This document shows, in pieces, positions 53,481 through 63,300 of a DNA stretch of 64,000 nucleotides. The position numbers and the translations under genes were made by a program. The stretch is from CBDDLJ01 sp965230635. Its GTDB lineage: Bacteria > Pseudomonadota > Gammaproteobacteria > UBA1113. The notes beneath the pieces are model-generated. The model saw only the letters and a program-made list of their open reading frames with translations, did not search any database and was not told the origin of the DNA. Every line of letters starts with the position of its first letter. Position 1 is the first letter of the stretch. Location of the stretch: positions 320,089-384,088 of the forward strand of contig CBDDLJ010000016.1 in NCBI GenBank assembly GCA_965230635.1, given 5' to 3'.

Positions 53481-53801
53481 ATGAATAGTAAAAGCTCACA
53501 TTTAAAAAACTATATTATTTGCTTATTAGCTAAGCAACACTTTGATTCTGAGCAAGACAAAGAACAATTTAATCAAAAGATAAAAAACTTATGGTTACAA
53601 TTGTACCGTATCCATGAGCAATTAATTAAATTAAATCCAAAAAGTGATCATCAAATCAGTCATGACTCACTGGAGATTATTTCGTTAATGCGTCAAATAC
53701 AGAATCGCTTAAAAGTATTGCCTATGGAGACTGTTCGTGAAAATAAGCGCTACAGTACTACCCACCGATTAACGATAATGGTTGCAATAGCATCCATGTA
53801 G
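53481..53801 (+). CDS. Small hypothetical helical protein, 106 aa
   Basis: Not recognised. The ATG at 53481 is preceded by AAAAGGAGACAAG, which decides against a TTG at 53454. The protein is polar and helical (KEQFNQKIKNLWLQLYRIHE), without signal or membrane helix. It interrupts the usual lptB-rpoN order and lies on the opposite strand. It may be a lineage-specific insertion. Confidence 0.6.
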   Translation: MNSKSSHLKNYIICLLAKQHFDSEQDKEQFNQKIKNLWLQLYRIHEQLIKLNPKSDHQISHDSLEIISLMRQIQNRLKVLPMETVRENKRYSTTHRLTIMVAIASM

Positions 53802-54073
53802 AATAATCTACCGGTAGTACGCTATTATTAATTTTTGTAAACACGATTAAGCTCAATACGAATTTTTGAAAAACGCAAAGACATTAACAATGTGTAGCGC
53901 TTAAATTGCTGATAAAGCCATCATGGTGACCCACATAGTATTATTTTGCTTGTTCTGGCTCAAAAATAATACGCTATGAATAGAACATAGTGCCAGGCAT
54001 TTATAGCACATCTGTTGTTAACATTAGTTGAGTGGCAGTATAGACTGTTTATGATCTTTGTTATCTAGTCTCA

Positions 54074-54799
54074 CTAGATATAGAAATCTTCACCTAAATA
54101 AACTTCTCGTACTTTCTGATCACTCAATATTTCTTCAGGTGTACCATTACAAATTATTCCTCCCTCATTCACAATGTAGGCACGTTCACATATATCAAGT
54201 GTTTCACGTACATTGTGATCGGTAATTAATACGCCAATGTTACGCTGTTTTAAGTGGGTAATGATGCGCTTGATATCAATTACTGAGATAGGATCAACGC
54301 CGGCAAATGGTTCATCGAGTAAAATAAAATTAGGTTCCGTTGCGAGTGCGCGTGCTATTTCAACCCGACGCCGTTCACCACCTGATAGACTGACACCCAT
54401 ACTTTTTCGAATGTGGCTGATATGAAATTCCTGTAGAAGTTCTTCTAATAATACAGTGCGCTCTTGTTTTTTTAAATCACGCCGCAATTGTAAAATTGCC
54501 ATGATATTATCTTCAACAGACAGTTTTCGAAAAACAGATGCTTCTTGTGGCAAATAACCAAGGCCTAATTTTGCTCGAGTGTGCATAGGTAAATGTGTAA
54601 TTTCAGTATCATTTAAAAATATGCTGCCATTGTCTACTGCGATAATGCCAACAATCAAGTAGAAGCTTGTGGTTTTACCCGCTCCATTAGGACCAAGCAA
54701 ACCGACAATTTCACCGTTAGTGATGTGTAACGAAACATCTTTAACAACTGTTCTCTTTTTGTAGCATTTATTTAAACAATTTGCTCGTAATTCTGGCAT
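54074..54799 (-). CDS. lptB: LPS export ABC transporter ATPase LptB
   Basis: Cytoplasmic ATPase powering LPS extraction with LptFG. Walker A GPNGAGKT (36-43), signature LSGGERRRVEIARAL, Walker B NFILLDEPFAGVDPISV and ITDHNVRETLDICERAYI are all canonical. 241 residues. It follows lptA by 7 bp and closes the kdsD-kdsC-lptCAB operon. Confidence 0.97.
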   Translation of the reverse strand: MPELRANCLNKCYKKRTVVKDVSLHITNGEIVGLLGPNGAGKTTSFYLIVGIIAVDNGSIFLNDTEITHLPMHTRAKLGLGYLPQEASVFRKLSVEDNIMAILQLRRDLKKQERTVLLEELLQEFHISHIRKSMGVSLSGGERRRVEIARALATEPNFILLDEPFAGVDPISVIDIKRIITHLKQRNIGVLITDHNVRETLDICERAYIVNEGGIICNGTPEEILSDQKVREVYLGEDFYI

Positions 54800-54806
54800 A
54801 GTAATC

Positions 54807-55364
54807 TCATCGCTTTTTTAGGGTTAATGTTTTCTTTTTCAATGTTAATCCTGGTTCTGGCTTGATGATAATAGTGGTACGTGTTTTCTCACCTTTGTCA
54901 TTTTCTACAGCAGTTGCACGCATTCGTTGTTGTTTTACATCATATTCAATATATTCGCCTTGAATAGAATTGTCTCCTTGGACGATGTTGGCATTACCAG
55001 TTAAAATAACATAATTTTTTTGCGGAAAATATTGAATTCTATTTGCACTAGCAATTAATAGTGGCTTATTAACATCCATTTTTGTTTCATAAGACGCTTT
55101 TTTTGATTGAGTCCCGTCGATGATAATTGCTTCCAATTTATTATTAGAGTCATTCTGTGTTATGACTTTTTCACCACGTATATGAGTGCTTCCTTGATCA
55201 ATTTTTACGTCATGTTGATACGTGCCTTCTCCAGTGGCACTGTTAACAGAGACAACTTCCGCGCTAATAGTGATGGGTTTATTTTCATCCGCATCATTTA
55301 AAAAAGCTTGAGCGGTTAGTGGCAGCAGTAATGCTATGGCGATACTAATTTTGCGTAGGAACAT
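54807..55364 (-). CDS. lptA: LPS transport periplasmic protein LptA
   Basis: An N-terminal signal peptide (MFLRKISIAIALLLPLTAQA, cleavage after about residue 20) leads to an OstA/LptA beta-jellyroll: KPITISAEVVSVNSATGEGTY, then GNANIVQGDNSIQGEYIEYD. It forms the periplasmic bridge carrying LPS. The start overlaps lptC by 20 bp. Confidence 0.94.
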   Translation of the reverse strand: MFLRKISIAIALLLPLTAQAFLNDADENKPITISAEVVSVNSATGEGTYQHDVKIDQGSTHIRGEKVITQNDSNNKLEAIIIDGTQSKKASYETKMDVNKPLLIASANRIQYFPQKNYVILTGNANIVQGDNSIQGEYIEYDVKQQRMRATAVENDKGEKTRTTIIIKPEPGLTLKKKTLTLKKR

Positions 55365-55914
55365 AATATCCTCTGACCTGTGAAAGTAATGTTAATGTTT
55401 TTTCATTAAAGGCTATTTCCATTCCTTTACCTATTACGTGATTATTTTCACTGAGCATAGTCACTACGGCATCTGTTTCTGCAAATTGTTTTTTATTATC
55501 AAATGTAATTGTTTCGGTTAGCATAGTCATTTCTCTATTACTTTTGCCTGGCGGGTGATGAATACGAACGTTGTTCCATAAGAGTAATTTATCTGCGCCA
55601 GAAAATGTTTTGCCTTTTTTGGCCGTGATATACCAAGGCTGTTCTTTGTTATTATAAAGGGTAAAAACGGGTTCTGTCAGCAAAGAGACATTTCCTGCCG
55701 GAATATGCTGTAAATGTTTTGCATACATTTTATGTTTTATGTTACCTCTTTTCTCGGTTTCTACAATAGTAATATTTTCTGCAAAAGCGTCGGGTTGTTG
55801 TTGGTCAATTGAAACCTTATTATTGTTAGCAAGATTTGTTTGCAACAGCCAATAAGAACACATAGCAGTGCTTGCTAAAACAATGGAAACTAACCAATAA
55901 CGAAGATTCGTCAT
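55345..55914 (-). CDS. lptC: LPS export protein LptC
   Basis: One N-terminal membrane helix (YWLVSIVLASTAMCSYWLL) anchors a periplasmic jellyroll; YAKHLQHIPAGNVSLLTEP and ITAKKGKTF fit the family. 189 residues. Passes LPS from LptBFG to LptA. Overlaps kdsC by 4 bp and lptA by 20 bp. Confidence 0.9.
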   Translation of the reverse strand: MTNLRYWLVSIVLASTAMCSYWLLQTNLANNNKVSIDQQQPDAFAENITIVETEKRGNIKHKMYAKHLQHIPAGNVSLLTEPVFTLYNNKEQPWYITAKKGKTFSGADKLLLWNNVRIHHPPGKSNREMTMLTETITFDNKKQFAETDAVVTMLSENNHVIGKGMEIAFNEKTLTLLSQVRGYYVPTQN

Positions 55915-56453
55915 GCTATTGTTTCTCCTGCAGGCAAATAAGGCGCCACTGCTTGTTCGTATTTGCCCTGTGCTTGCAAAATCAGTTCACAAACCTCACG
56001 CACAGCACCCTGTCCACCGGCCGCACGGGTTTCATAATTTGCATACTGTTTTACTAAAGGTACCGCATTGGTAACAGAAACACTGAAGCCTGCACGTGCT
56101 AGCAAAGGGATATCGGGTAAATCATCTCCAACGTAACAGACTTGCTCATCTTGTAATTGCAGTTTCTCAAGCAATTCTAGGTAGGCAGGCATTTTTTGTT
56201 TGCATCCTTGGTAGACATATTGAACGCCCAGATCCTTCATACGAGATGTGATCAAATCAGATTGGTGAGATGTAATAATACCAATAGTAATGTCAACAGC
56301 TTGTAATAATTTAACGCCAATACCATCTTGTGCATGAAACGCTTTGATCCAATTACCGCTATCAGAGTAAAATAGTTGGCCTGCGGTGAAAACACCGTCA
56401 ATATCAAAAATAACTAAACGGATGGGTTTTGCTTTGTTGATAATTTTTTGCAT
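55911..56453 (-). CDS. kdsC: Kdo-8-phosphate phosphatase KdsC
   Basis: HAD phosphatase, tetrameric C0 type without a cap. VIFDIDGVFTAG carries the DxD nucleophile pair (Asp17, Asp19), and VCYVGDDLPDIPLLARAG binds Mg. It frees Kdo from Kdo-8-phosphate for lipid A core synthesis. Follows kdsD by 20 bp. Confidence 0.96.
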   Translation of the reverse strand: MQKIINKAKPIRLVIFDIDGVFTAGQLFYSDSGNWIKAFHAQDGIGVKLLQAVDITIGIITSHQSDLITSRMKDLGVQYVYQGCKQKMPAYLELLEKLQLQDEQVCYVGDDLPDIPLLARAGFSVSVTNAVPLVKQYANYETRAAGGQGAVREVCELILQAQGKYEQAVAPYLPAGETIA

Positions 56454-56473
56454 TTTTTTCTCTCCAAGATAGG

Positions 56474-57463
56474 TTAAATAACACCGGCACGTAGTAAGTC
56501 GTGCATATTTAAAGCGCCTATAGCGTGGTTATTGTCATCAGTGATAATTAACGCATTAATTTTACAATTTTCCATAATTTTTAAAGCTTCTGCTGCCAGT
56601 AACTCTTTTTTCACCGTTTTACAATGTTTTGTCATGACATCACTGATGTTAGTTTCATGAATAGAAAGCCCTTTATCCAGTGTTCTACGCAGGTCACCAT
56701 CCGTAAAGATACCAATGACTTTATGATTGGCATCGAGCACTGCGGTCATTCCCATACTTTTTTGCGTCATTTCAAGCAAGGTATCGCTTAAAGAGGCATG
56801 GTCATAAACACGAGGAATATCGTTACCAGTGCGCATGATATCATTGATATGCAATAGTAAGCGACGACCGAGTGAACCGCCTGGATGAGAAAAGGCAAAA
56901 TCTTTTTCAGTGAAGCCACGTATCTCAAGCAATGCAATGGCAAGCGCATCTCCCATAGCCAAGGTGGCAGTAGTACTTGCTGTGGGGGCAAGGCCAAGCG
57001 GACAAGCTTCACTTTTAACACTAACGTTTAAATGGACTGTTGCCATTTGAGCAATCGTTGAGCGAGGATTACCTGTCAGGCTGATCAAAGGCACACCTTG
57101 ACGTTTAATCAGTGGAAAAATGGTTAATATTTCACGTGTTTCACCAGAATAAGAAATCGCTAACACAACATCTTTGGGTGTGATCATTCCCAAGTCACCG
57201 TGACTGGCTTCACCCGGATGAACAAAAAATGCCGGACTACCTGTACTGGCTAACGTTGCTGCAATTTTGCCGCCAATATGGCCCGATTTCCCCATACCAA
57301 TGACAATAATACGTCCATCACAATCTAGTAAATATTTACATGCATCAGCGAAATGATGATCAATGCGATTGACTAAAGAAGCAACAGCTTGTGCCTCGGT
57401 TTCAATAATAGCTTTACCTAATTGACAAAATTTATCTGTTTTTATCGCGCTGGTTTCACTCAT
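56474..57463 (-). CDS. kdsD: Arabinose-5-phosphate isomerase KdsD
   Basis: SIS domain (VIGMGKSGHIGGKIAATLAS; PGEASHGDLGMI) followed by two CBS domains from about residue 200. It converts ribulose-5-P to arabinose-5-P, the precursor of Kdo. 329 residues, as expected. First gene of the minus-strand LPS operon; its divergent neighbour is the large accessory gene at 57744. Confidence 0.96.
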   Translation of the reverse strand: MSETSAIKTDKFCQLGKAIIETEAQAVASLVNRIDHHFADACKYLLDCDGRIIVIGMGKSGHIGGKIAATLASTGSPAFFVHPGEASHGDLGMITPKDVVLAISYSGETREILTIFPLIKRQGVPLISLTGNPRSTIAQMATVHLNVSVKSEACPLGLAPTASTTATLAMGDALAIALLEIRGFTEKDFAFSHPGGSLGRRLLLHINDIMRTGNDIPRVYDHASLSDTLLEMTQKSMGMTAVLDANHKVIGIFTDGDLRRTLDKGLSIHETNISDVMTKHCKTVKKELLAAEALKIMENCKINALIITDDNNHAIGALNMHDLLRAGVI

Positions 57464-57743
57464 GATCGCCCAATTGATTGTTAATTGAAGAGCAGATTGT
57501 AACGGAAAATGACAGCATTAGCTATATGTGGTTATTTTTTGCGTTCTGATTTATAATTGAACATTTAAATAACAGACTGGAGGTATTTGTTTAGATAATC
57601 ATTTTTGTTATTGCTCCTTTGCAATTGACCATTGGTTTGGTAGCATGATGTGTATGCATATAGCGAGACGTAGAGGGAATATCTCATCCGCTTAGTCGGT
57701 TAGTTTATATTAGGAACAATATAGATATTAAAAGGAGCAGCTT

Positions 57744-60347
57744 ATGTTAACAATTGCAGAGCAAGTGGAAAAAGCGAACAAAGCAGATGGGTATATGGCT
57801 CAAGCCAGCAAAAAGGGAAATGCTGAGGGCCAGTTTATAGTTTATGGTCGTGCTTGGAAGCTATTGAAGCAGCTCGATGATCCGGCATATTATGCTAGGC
57901 AGCGCGATTGTTTAGAAAAATTAATTACTGTTTGCCGTCAAATGATAGATTGGGAGGATGAGGAACGTGATGCAGCAATTGCAAAATATCAAGCCGCGTT
58001 AGATAAACTGCCGTCGCCGTTGTCAGAAAAAGAAAAGGCCTTGTTGGCAAAAGTACGTCGTCTGATGGATAAGGGGATGACAAGCGACAATGTGGATAGC
58101 CAGTTTCTCGCTTATCAACAGGCTTGGAAGCAATTAAAGAAACAAAAGTCGCCCGCGTTGATACCAACGATCCGCGATTGTTTAGAAAAATTAATTACTG
58201 TTTGCCGCCAAATGGCAGATTGGGAAGAAGAAGAGCGCAATGAAGCGATTCAGAAATATCGAACTATTTTAGCGGGATTATCCGGAACAGCCTCAACGCC
58301 GTTGGCAAATACAGCTGTCAATCAGACATCGCCTGCTGTGCCTCCTGCTACCCCGTTACCCTCAGCAGCGGCAGTGAGTCAGCCGGTCGTAGCCGGTCCA
58401 ACCTCTTCCTCGGCAATGCCAGGGCTAGCACCAAAAATAACCGAGTTATTTTCGGTGGTGCCATTTGCCAATACCGAGAAGCTGGTGCAGGCGTACCAAT
58501 TGCAAAAAGAACGTTGCTTGCAGCATCCTGAGGATGCGTCGGCCAAACAACACCTACATGACATTGAAGATATCATTCAGGATAAAATCATTGCAAATCA
58601 AATCAAATTAAGTCAAGCATCGCTGAAACAGAGCGTTGTCTTATTGGGTGCAGGTTTAAGCGATAAGACCATGCAATTACTGATGAACCAATTGTTTAAG
58701 CTGATTGCGGATAACCCGTTAGATTTTTTAGATGAATTCACCGCAACCAACCTGGGTATGATGAAAGCAGGAGACAAATTAACGGATACACAATTAATAC
58801 AAATAACGTCATCGCTGGTTCAGCAAATGCAAGGTTTACATGCCCCGGACATTGCCATGACGTGCTTGGTACTCAATACATTGTACCAAACGTTAGCGAC
58901 GATGATGAGTAAACAGGTAAGCCATGTCAGCCAGGCATTACATTTGAAGCCGATTAAAGCGGCGTTGTATAATTTAAAGCGCCGATTGCATGCTGTCGAC
59001 ACGAAGTCACATAGTGAAGTAGAGCAACTTCAGTGGGCAGATATCGATGCGACGATTGCGTATGCGTTGGGTGGTTTGACGCGCTTTACCACGGAGAAAA
59101 CACCGTGGCAACAACGCGCACATTATGCCAGAATCACCGGTGCCTTGCTGCTACAAGCCGTGGGTGTGGGTGGCGCTGTTGTAGAGTCAGTGGGTAATCC
59201 TGTATCTGCGGGTGGCGCCATCAATGCGGCGGTGGGATTATTGTACCGTTTGTGGCGACGCGGTAAAATAATCTACCGTTACTGCCATTGCCGCCAGTCT
59301 TATTTTGCTGATTTGAAAAAATGGCAGGTAGATTTTGTCAAAAACGTATTACCTAAGCACGCACTGTGGGACAATGCGTTGACATCCCTGAAACTGCCGA
59401 TTGAAGATAACGATAAAAGCCGGTCATGGCTGACGAATAGCAATGCCCAAGTGGGGGTCATGCGCACATTGATGGCGGTTTATGATGCACCCATCCAAGG
59501 GATAGATGCGCCCAAGATAAGGGCGACTTTGCAGAAAAAGACAGTGCAATTGTTAACCAATTATTACCAACAGTCAATAAACCAGCCAGAGGAAAGCCAT
59601 CAATTGGTACGCTTAACCGCAGCGCAACATTTGTTGTCTTTACAGCCGCAACTGACCGCGTTGCAGACAGCGCATATCAACACACTGATCACACCGGCCG
59701 ATCGTGAGTTAATCAAGTCAATTCAGGCTGAGCAGACGACAGCGGATGAAGCGCGAGTTATCACGATTGACTCACCAACAAATATTGCGCTGCAAGGTTG
59801 GCGGCAGAGTTATCCGGATGATGAAGAGTTGTATCGGTTATTAAGGAGTTACCCAACGCTAAAAGCGGCAGAAAAAAGAGGTTTTTTTCTATGTATGCAG
59901 GAATTTGTTAAATACGGCAGCACGAAGAAGATTTCTTATTGGGGCCGTGAAGTGATTGCTGCGCTGGGTGACGAGTTTGTTTCTGCTATCCGGCGATTAC
60001 CGGTATTTGACGGCTCTGCTGGTCCGGCAAAGTTTACATCTGCCGCTATCATGGCAGCGGCCCGTGGTAAAATTATTGCACATAAGGAGAATATTGACGA
60101 GGCTGAACGGGTCAAAATTAAGATGATAAAAGACCACCTGGGTATCCTGAACGAAATGGCTAAGCAAGATCGCTTGTTTGATCGCTGGGAAGCACTGATG
60201 GATAAATGGCATATCGGTGATTTAATTGCGGCTGGAGTGATTGAAGCGACCATCTCACATATCATATCACCCAATGAAGTCGATGTTGAAATTTTACGTG
60301 AACAGCCAGAGACGGCAGCTAGCGCAAAAAAAAAATTCAGCCGCTAG
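57744..60347 (+). CDS. N-terminal part of a split NLR-like protein, 867 aa
   Basis: AAAGGAGCAGCTT precedes the ATG. Two 90-residue helical repeats open the protein (residues about 20-85 and 110-175), sharing DCLEKLITVCRQM and WEEEER-type text; a 35-bp stretch is identical between them (57903-57937 and 58173-58207). A Pro/Ala-rich linker (about 195-235) leads to a long, unrecognised helical region with one hydrophobic patch near residue 475 (GALLLQAVGVGGAVVESVG). The frame ends right after ten A with two TAG stops in a row, and the adjacent -1 frame continues without break into ankyrin and NACHT domains. G+C is visibly higher than in neighbouring genes. I infer it is the front of one large protein; it could instead be a stand-alone product. 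Confidence 0.82.
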   Translation: MLTIAEQVEKANKADGYMAQASKKGNAEGQFIVYGRAWKLLKQLDDPAYYARQRDCLEKLITVCRQMIDWEDEERDAAIAKYQAALDKLPSPLSEKEKALLAKVRRLMDKGMTSDNVDSQFLAYQQAWKQLKKQKSPALIPTIRDCLEKLITVCRQMADWEEEERNEAIQKYRTILAGLSGTASTPLANTAVNQTSPAVPPATPLPSAAAVSQPVVAGPTSSSAMPGLAPKITELFSVVPFANTEKLVQAYQLQKERCLQHPEDASAKQHLHDIEDIIQDKIIANQIKLSQASLKQSVVLLGAGLSDKTMQLLMNQLFKLIADNPLDFLDEFTATNLGMMKAGDKLTDTQLIQITSSLVQQMQGLHAPDIAMTCLVLNTLYQTLATMMSKQVSHVSQALHLKPIKAALYNLKRRLHAVDTKSHSEVEQLQWADIDATIAYALGGLTRFTTEKTPWQQRAHYARITGALLLQAVGVGGAVVESVGNPVSAGGAINAAVGLLYRLWRRGKIIYRYCHCRQSYFADLKKWQVDFVKNVLPKHALWDNALTSLKLPIEDNDKSRSWLTNSNAQVGVMRTLMAVYDAPIQGIDAPKIRATLQKKTVQLLTNYYQQSINQPEESHQLVRLTAAQHLLSLQPQLTALQTAHINTLITPADRELIKSIQAEQTTADEARVITIDSPTNIALQGWRQSYPDDEELYRLLRSYPTLKAAEKRGFFLCMQEFVKYGSTKKISYWGREVIAALGDEFVSAIRRLPVFDGSAGPAKFTSAAIMAAARGKIIAHKENIDEAERVKIKMIKDHLGILNEMAKQDRLFDRWEALMDKWHIGDLIAAGVIEATISHIISPNEVDVEILREQPETAASAKKKFSR

Positions 60348-63300
60348 TAGCACACCCTAGTGATTCGTTTTCACAATATACTGACACGGCAGCCGCGGCG
60401 ATAGCGGCTGCTGCGCCGAATCCCCTTGCGGCGTATAGTCAGATTGATAACTCGACGATTTTCATTTTTGGCCAGTTATCGATCGATCCACAATTTCCGA
60501 TTGATACGCTATTAGATAAGTTAGCAGCGTTATTGAGAACAGGTCGTCAAGGGTTGTTGTTGGAATTAATGCAGCTTGCAGAGCGATTTAACGCGTCAGG
60601 GACATCGGAGCGGGCGCTGTATTGCTATGCGGCGGCGTATTGTGCCCATTTACAAGACCAATCCCCTCGTCCACCAACACTGGTTCCTTGTATAGAGCGG
60701 TTGCTGAACACGTTAGTGCAAAAAGGCTTTGCACCGGATGCAAGGCTGCGTTGCATGCAAAAACCTAACAATGCGGAAGGGGAGACATGGTTACATTATT
60801 TTATCGCGACGTATCCGGCTCCTCATTTGATTGATTATTTGCTTGACCAAGAACCACACCGGCGACAGTTACAGGCACGTTACCAGGATAAGACACCGTT
60901 GATGCTGGCGATACAATCTGGGAATGATGCGCTATGTAGACAATTGTTGGCTCATGGTGCAACGACGGCGGGTTGTGATGGTGCTGGCAACACGTGTTTA
61001 CATTTAGCTTGCCAGCAAGGATCCAGCAAAGTGATACCAGATTTACTAGCGGTTGCTAAGCCAGTAAGCACGGAAGCGGTCGGTCCACTCAATACGGCAG
61101 GAGATACGGTACTGCACGCATTGTGTGTATCGGGTTGCGATGAGTGGGGCTGTTATGAGGATATACTCAGATGTTTTCCATCATCAGTCAATCAGCGCAA
61201 TCTTGCGGGTTATTTTCCGTTGCAGCTTGCAGCTTGTTATGCGCCACTAGAGATTTTTATCGCGCTACAGGAAAAGACAACGGCGGTGCTCAGTGCTGGA
61301 GGGGATGGGAAAACGTGTTTGCATTTAGCAGCGGAGTTTGGTAATGCAGCTATTGTGCGGCGTTTGGCGCCTCAGGGAGAAGTGAATGCGTTGGACGGGA
61401 TGCAGTGTACTCCCTTGCATCTCGCTGCCCGAGTAAGGCAGCTGGGACATGGGCGCAATGTAGACGATTATCGACAGGTGTTTATCGCATTGCTACAACA
61501 CGGAGCGGATGAAACCTTGACGAACTGTCAAGGCCAGACGGTGCGTGATATGGTGTTACAATGTCAGGAGATACAGGCGGTTTTTGAACAAGTGTGGGCG
61601 CAATTGGCACCGCAGCGTTTGTTGCAACGTTGGCAGGCGCAGTATACAACGTATTATACGCAACCGTCATTTGTGAACAAGCGCTTATTTGATACGGATT
61701 ACTTTTCGCTAGTCGATTATTTTGTCAATCTCCAGGTGGTGGTGAAAACTGATGAGGCAAATGAAGCAACGCAAAGCAATGACGATAAGTGCTTTCACAA
61801 ACCATTACGAGAGCGTGATAGACTGGCCGGTAAAAAAGAAGCTATTGCACAGGATGATTTGTTTCAACCCTCAGCCTATCAAGATGCCAATGAGAAGTCA
61901 CTAGCATCTATTGATACGGTTGTGGTATCCGGGGCAGCAGGTGTAGGGAAGACGACCTTGATAGATTATATTGCTTACCAATGGGCGCTTTTCAAACAAG
62001 GCGTGGGTAAAAAAGGGTTGTGGTCAGATTTTGATGGGGTGTTGATTATTCGTTGTCGCAGTTTGCGTCCAGAGATAATGGGGCCCAATATCTCAGCATG
62101 GAATATTGCCGAGCTATTGTGTCTTACGTGCTGGAATGGGTTGGGCATATTGGTTGCTGAGGCAGCAGAACTCTTATCACGATGGCGTGAGGCTCCTGAT
62201 AAGTATTTACTTTTGCTAGATGGCTTAGATGAGCTACCGATGCTTGAGACAGACAGTCCTTGGCATGGTTTGCTTAAGCAACTATTTGGGTTACCGTTTA
62301 AGAAGTTGGTGACGACACGGCCTTATGCGATAGGCAATTTACAGCAATGGCTAAGCCATGACGGGTTGGTGGAAGTCCAAGGCTTTTCCGATGAGGATGT
62401 GCCGACGTTTTTTAAGAAACATTTGGGAGCGACTGAGGGTACCAATAAGTTTATTAAAGATATAAAACAGAATCCAGACCTTTGGTCGATAGTGCATATC
62501 CCGATTAATGCGTATTTACTGAAAATCTGGTGGGAAACCACCTGTCAACAGGATAAGCCGGTACTGCTGAGTGAGATGTCGGTGAGTAATTTGTATGAGT
62601 CACTGATGGTGAATGTATGCCGGCGTTATCTGGCCAAAATAGGTGAATTGGATGAGAATAAGTTATTAGATGATGGGCTGGTATTAGAAGTCCCCAGCAT
62701 CCGTTGTTTATTGGACACCTTAGGGTGTTGGGCCCTTGAAGGGTTGCAGCAGGATACCGCACAATTACCCATCAGTTGGTTAAAAGGTGTTCAAGGCAGC
62801 GATGAAAACCCCACATTATTGTCGGCGAATCGATTAAAACAACTCAATATGCTAGCGTTGAAAGCATTAGGCTTATTGAAGCAAGTCGGGCATGCAATAA
62901 GAGCACAACAGAGGTATGAATTTCTCCATTTATCGTTTCAAGAATTTTTAGCGGCAAACGTGATAGCAGTGACGTTGAGACAAGGCACAGAGGAGAAAAA
63001 AACACACTTAACGCAAGTCATCCATCGGTATAAATATCATCCCAACTTCACCTTAGTATGGCCATCGGTAGCCGGATTGTTGAGTCGATATCCGACAGCA
63101 TTAAATGATTTTCTGTCGACTTTAGTAGCTGGTCCCAAAGACTGGGTTGGTATTGTTGAGTTTGATTTGTTGATGCGTTGTTTGGAGTCAAGTTTGTCAT
63201 CTAGTATGGACACACATGCACTAGGCTTACGACAGCAAACCTTGTTGCGGGCAGTTAAACAACGTATAAAGCGGTTTAACGAGCTGCCAGCAGCATGGCA

